From Nocardioides donggukensis (GTDB lineage Bacteria > Actinomycetota > Actinomycetes > Propionibacteriales > Nocardioidaceae), in NCBI RefSeq assembly GCF_014842875.1, contig NZ_JACYXZ010000005.1, positions 171,269 to 235,268 on the forward strand: 64,000 nt of DNA, given 5' to 3'. The number at the start of each line of letters is the position of its first letter. Position 1 is the stretch's first letter. Shown here piece by piece: positions 62,026 to 64,000 of the stretch. Below the pieces are notes generated by a model that saw only the letters and a list, made by a program, of their open reading frames with translations, was not told the DNA's origin and searched no databases. A program made the translations under genes and the position numbers.

Positions 62026-63723
62026 ATGACGACGACGCCCGCACCTGACTCCGGCGACGACCCCGCGGCAGACCCCCCGGCCGAGCGGGACCACGCCGAG
62101 CACCCGGTCGCCGAGGCGGCCCGCGCCGGCTACGACTTCGCCGGCCCGGCACTCGAGCTGGGCGGGCTCATGCTCGACGCGGACCGGCTCACCGACGTGC
62201 GGATCCGGATCCCGCTCGCGATGGTCAACCGGCACGGGCTGGTCGCCGGCGCCACCGGCACCGGCAAGACCAAGACGCTCCAGCTCCTGGCCGAGCAGCT
62301 CAGCACCCACGGCGTACCGGTGTTCGCCGCCGACATCAAGGGCGACCTGTCCGGGCTCAGCGTGCCGGGGGAGGGCGGCGACAAGGTCGCCGCCCGGGCC
62401 GAGAGTGTCGGCCAGGAGTGGGAGGCGACCGGGTTCCCGGTGGAGTTCTTCGCGCTCGGCGGCGACGGCACCGGCGTGCCGCTGCGGGTGACGATGAGCG
62501 CCTTCGGACCGCTGCTGCTCGCCAAGGTGCTCGGGCTCAACGCCACCCAGGAGTCGTCGCTCGGGCTGGTCTTCCACTACGCCGACAAGGCCGGGCTCCC
62601 GCTGCTCGACCTGGCCGACCTGCGCGCCGTCGTGCACCACCTGACCAGCGACGAGGGCAAGGGCGAGCTCAAGGAGCTCGGCGGGTTGTCGCCGGCCACC
62701 GCGGGCGTGATCCTGCGCGAGCTGATCGCCTTCTCCGACCAGGGCGCGGACGCTTTCTTCGGCGAGCCGGAGTTCGATGCCCGGGAGTTCCTGCAGACCA
62801 CCGAGGACGGCCGCGGCGTGATCTCGCTGGTGGAGCTGCCGAACCTGCAGGACCGGCCGGCGGTCTTCTCGACGTTCCTCATGTGGCTGCTCGCCGACCT
62901 CTTCCACGACCTGCCCGAGGTCGGCGACATCGACAAGCCCAAGCTGGTGTTCTTCTTCGACGAGGCGCACCTGCTCTTCCGGGACGCCTCGAAGGACTTC
63001 CTCGACCAGATCGCGCAGACGGTGCGCCTGATCCGGTCGAAGGGGGTCGGGGTGTTCTTCGTGACCCAGAGCCCCACGGACGTCCCGGACGAGGTGCTGG
63101 CCCAGCTCGGCTCCCGGGTCCAGCACCAGCTCCGCGCACACACCCCGAATGACGCGAAGGCACTCAAGCGCACCGTGTCGACGTACCCCACCTCGGAGTA
63201 CGACGACCTCGGCGAGGTGATCACCTCGCTCGGGATCGGCGAGGCGGTGGTGACGGTGATGAACGAGCGCGGGGCGCCCACGCCCGTGGCCTGGACCCGG
63301 CTCCCGGCCCCCGAGTCGCTGATGGCGCCTGCCGACCCGGCCGCGATGCAGGCCGCCGTCGAGGCCTCGCCGCTGTACCCGAAGTACGCCGAGGTCGTCG
63401 ACCGCGACTCCGCCCACGAGAAGCTGGCGGCCCGGCTGGAGGCGGGCGCGCAGCGCGCCGAGGCCGAGGCCGAGGCCGAGGCCGAGGAGATGGAGGCGGC
63501 GGGGACGAAGGAGGCCGCGAAGGAGGAGGCGGCGAAGTCCGGAGGGGAGCGGGCGCCGCACCAGGCCGAGGCCGACCGGCTCTCCCGGCGCAAGCCGTCG
63601 TCGAAGCAGCAGCAGAAGGGCGGCCTCGTGGACGACGTCGTCTCCTCCCCGGCCTTCAAGGACTTCGTCCGGACCGCGGCCCGCGAGATCGCCCGCGGCA
63701 TGTTCAGGTTCGGCCGCCGCTGA
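62026..63723 (+). CDS. HerA/YjgR-type (DUF853) helicase-like ATPase
   Basis: 565 aa; leaderless ATG at 62026 after TAGTGT (62014-62019). Walker A VAGATGTGKTKTLQLLAEQL (about 74-93), Walker B FFFDEAHLLFRDAS, and an arginine-finger-type RVQHQLRAHTP. C-terminal tail is Ala/Glu-rich coiled coil (EAEAEAEAEEMEAAG) with a basic end. DUF853 proteins are single-protein hexameric ATPases related to HerA and FtsK. Biological role open. Confidence 0.88.
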   Translation: MTTTPAPDSGDDPAADPPAERDHAEHPVAEAARAGYDFAGPALELGGLMLDADRLTDVRIRIPLAMVNRHGLVAGATGTGKTKTLQLLAEQLSTHGVPVFAADIKGDLSGLSVPGEGGDKVAARAESVGQEWEATGFPVEFFALGGDGTGVPLRVTMSAFGPLLLAKVLGLNATQESSLGLVFHYADKAGLPLLDLADLRAVVHHLTSDEGKGELKELGGLSPATAGVILRELIAFSDQGADAFFGEPEFDAREFLQTTEDGRGVISLVELPNLQDRPAVFSTFLMWLLADLFHDLPEVGDIDKPKLVFFFDEAHLLFRDASKDFLDQIAQTVRLIRSKGVGVFFVTQSPTDVPDEVLAQLGSRVQHQLRAHTPNDAKALKRTVSTYPTSEYDDLGEVITSLGIGEAVVTVMNERGAPTPVAWTRLPAPESLMAPADPAAMQAAVEASPLYPKYAEVVDRDSAHEKLAARLEAGAQRAEAEAEAEAEEMEAAGTKEAAKEEAAKSGGERAPHQAEADRLSRRKPSSKQQQKGGLVDDVVSSPAFKDFVRTAAREIARGMFRFGRR

Positions 63724-63739
63724 CCCGCCTCCCCCTCCC

Positions 63740-63802
63740 GATAGTCCACGAACTTCGAGTCGCCGATCGGGGCTGTCAGCGACTCGAACTTCGTGGACTA
63801 TC
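63740..63802. repeat. Long near-perfect inverted repeat
   Basis: Arms 63740-63763 and 63779-63802 (24 nt each), one mismatch (GAACTTC appears in the same orientation in both arms), around a 15-nt loop. It recalls the hairpins at 5954 and 7211, but the sequence is different. No U-tract. Confidence 0.85.
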
Positions 63803-63830
63803 CGGAAAGGGGGGCGGAACGACGAACGAC

Positions 63831-63862
63831 GAACGGCGCCGGTGGGGGCACCGGCGCCGTTC
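63831..63862. terminator. GC-rich hairpin before the insertion element
   Basis: Arms GAACGGCGCCGGT (63831-63843) and ACCGGCGCCGTTC (63850-63862) around a 6-nt loop. Likely a terminator between the ATPase gene and the transposase region. Confidence 0.6.
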
Positions 63863-63871
63863 GAGGATGGC

Positions 63872-64000
63872 GGAGGATAGGGTGCCTGGGTTCACGACAT
63901 AGGTCCCTACTGACACGTCCCACATGAGTCGCGACATCGGTCACAGTGCCTGGGCATGTCGAAAGCCCGGGTCGCAGTCCTGAAGGTCGTCACCAAGGAA
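63872..64000 (+). mobile_element. Left end of an IS481-like insertion sequence (truncated by window edge)
   Basis: The stretch from about 63872 includes CACATGAGTCGCGACATCGG and the surrounding TGACACG elements, which resemble terminal sequence of actinobacterial IS481-family elements. Repeated GTGCCTGGG occurs at 63880 and 63946. The exact element boundary cannot be fixed because only one end is in the window. Confidence 0.55.
63956..64000 (+). CDS. IS481-family transposase, 5' end only
   Basis: ATG at 63956 followed by 15 codons, MSKARVAVLKVVTKE, to the window edge. This matches the start of IS481-type transposases (MSKARxxV...), whose next part is an HTH of the 'xTVTQAAAEYGxSRQ' kind outside this window. 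The preceding end-like sequence supports it. Too short for firm family assignment. Confidence 0.6.
   Translation, partial: MSKARVAVLKVVTKE

Overview
The window is a high-GC (roughly 70% or more by eye) actinobacterial chromosome segment, most like a Nocardioides or close relative in the Nocardioidaceae. The evidence is the frequent GTG starts, many 4-bp gene overlaps, leaderless promoters (TANNNT, 6 nt, start codon), a mycobacterial-type SigK/RskA locus, an AtuA/acyl-CoA carboxylase operon, a TadA/associated-protein pair and dispersed repeats of the 'ggtggtttcgagacgg...cctcaaccacc' type. No rRNA or CRISPR array was seen. One tRNA-Ser(CGA) is present. The right edge cuts an IS481-like transposase gene.

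Layout. 1-1.2 kb: end of a membrane protein and a lipoprotein. 1.25-5.1 kb: operon of acyl-CoA dehydrogenase, SDR, APH-type kinase and histidine phosphatase, which resembles the LvaA/LvaC and ACAD10/11 route for phosphorylated 4-hydroxyacyl-CoA. 5.1-7.3 kb: an SDR, then a DUF559-like gene bracketed by two near-identical 54-bp hairpins. 7.3-16.8 kb: TetR-led operon (TIGR03084 protein, AtuA family, two acyl-CoA dehydrogenases, both acyl-CoA carboxylase subunits), probably for branched acyl-CoA or acyclic terpenoid breakdown. Several of its genes carry in-frame copies of dispersed repeats.

16.8-28.6 kb: an accessory region of lower GC and unusual genes: PD-(D/E)XK-like proteins, a DUF6308 protein, a BRCT-like/nuclease protein, a TIGR04141 (DUF6119) protein with a 26-bp palindrome over its ribosome-binding site, and a two-gene unit (25.2-27.9 kb) encoding a small acidic protein with a LigA/Nif11-like motif and a 723-aa protein that looks TULIP/P47-like with a cysteine-rich tail. 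This is the best candidate for an undescribed system.

28.7-36.5 kb: DUF1015 and SerA-like pair, PASTA lipoprotein, tyrosine phosphatase, cold-shock/DUF1294 protein, a frameshifted DUF2071 gene, a PCMT-like methyltransferase, and seven intergenic repeat copies. 35.7-43.3 kb: SigK locus on the minus strand: fasciclin lipoprotein, SigK, RskA, a fused FAD-oxidoreductase/DUF1365 protein, two cyclopropane-fatty-acid-synthase-type methyltransferases and a DUF1295 protein. It matches M. tuberculosis Rv0449c-Rv0444c plus an MPT83-type target. 43.4-49.7 kb: TOPRIM-like protein, sulfite-oxidase-type molybdoprotein, FHA protein, small protein, divergent MerR-DICT regulator with a perfect operator palindrome, enoyl-CoA hydratase, rhomboid protease. 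49.8-64 kb: HelD-like helicase, upp, TadA pair, tRNA-Ser, MgtE-N-like protein, MoxR/CoxE pair, beta-propeller protein, cation/proton antiporter, LytR_C protein, VapB-annotated protein, HerA/YjgR-type ATPase, then the IS481 start.
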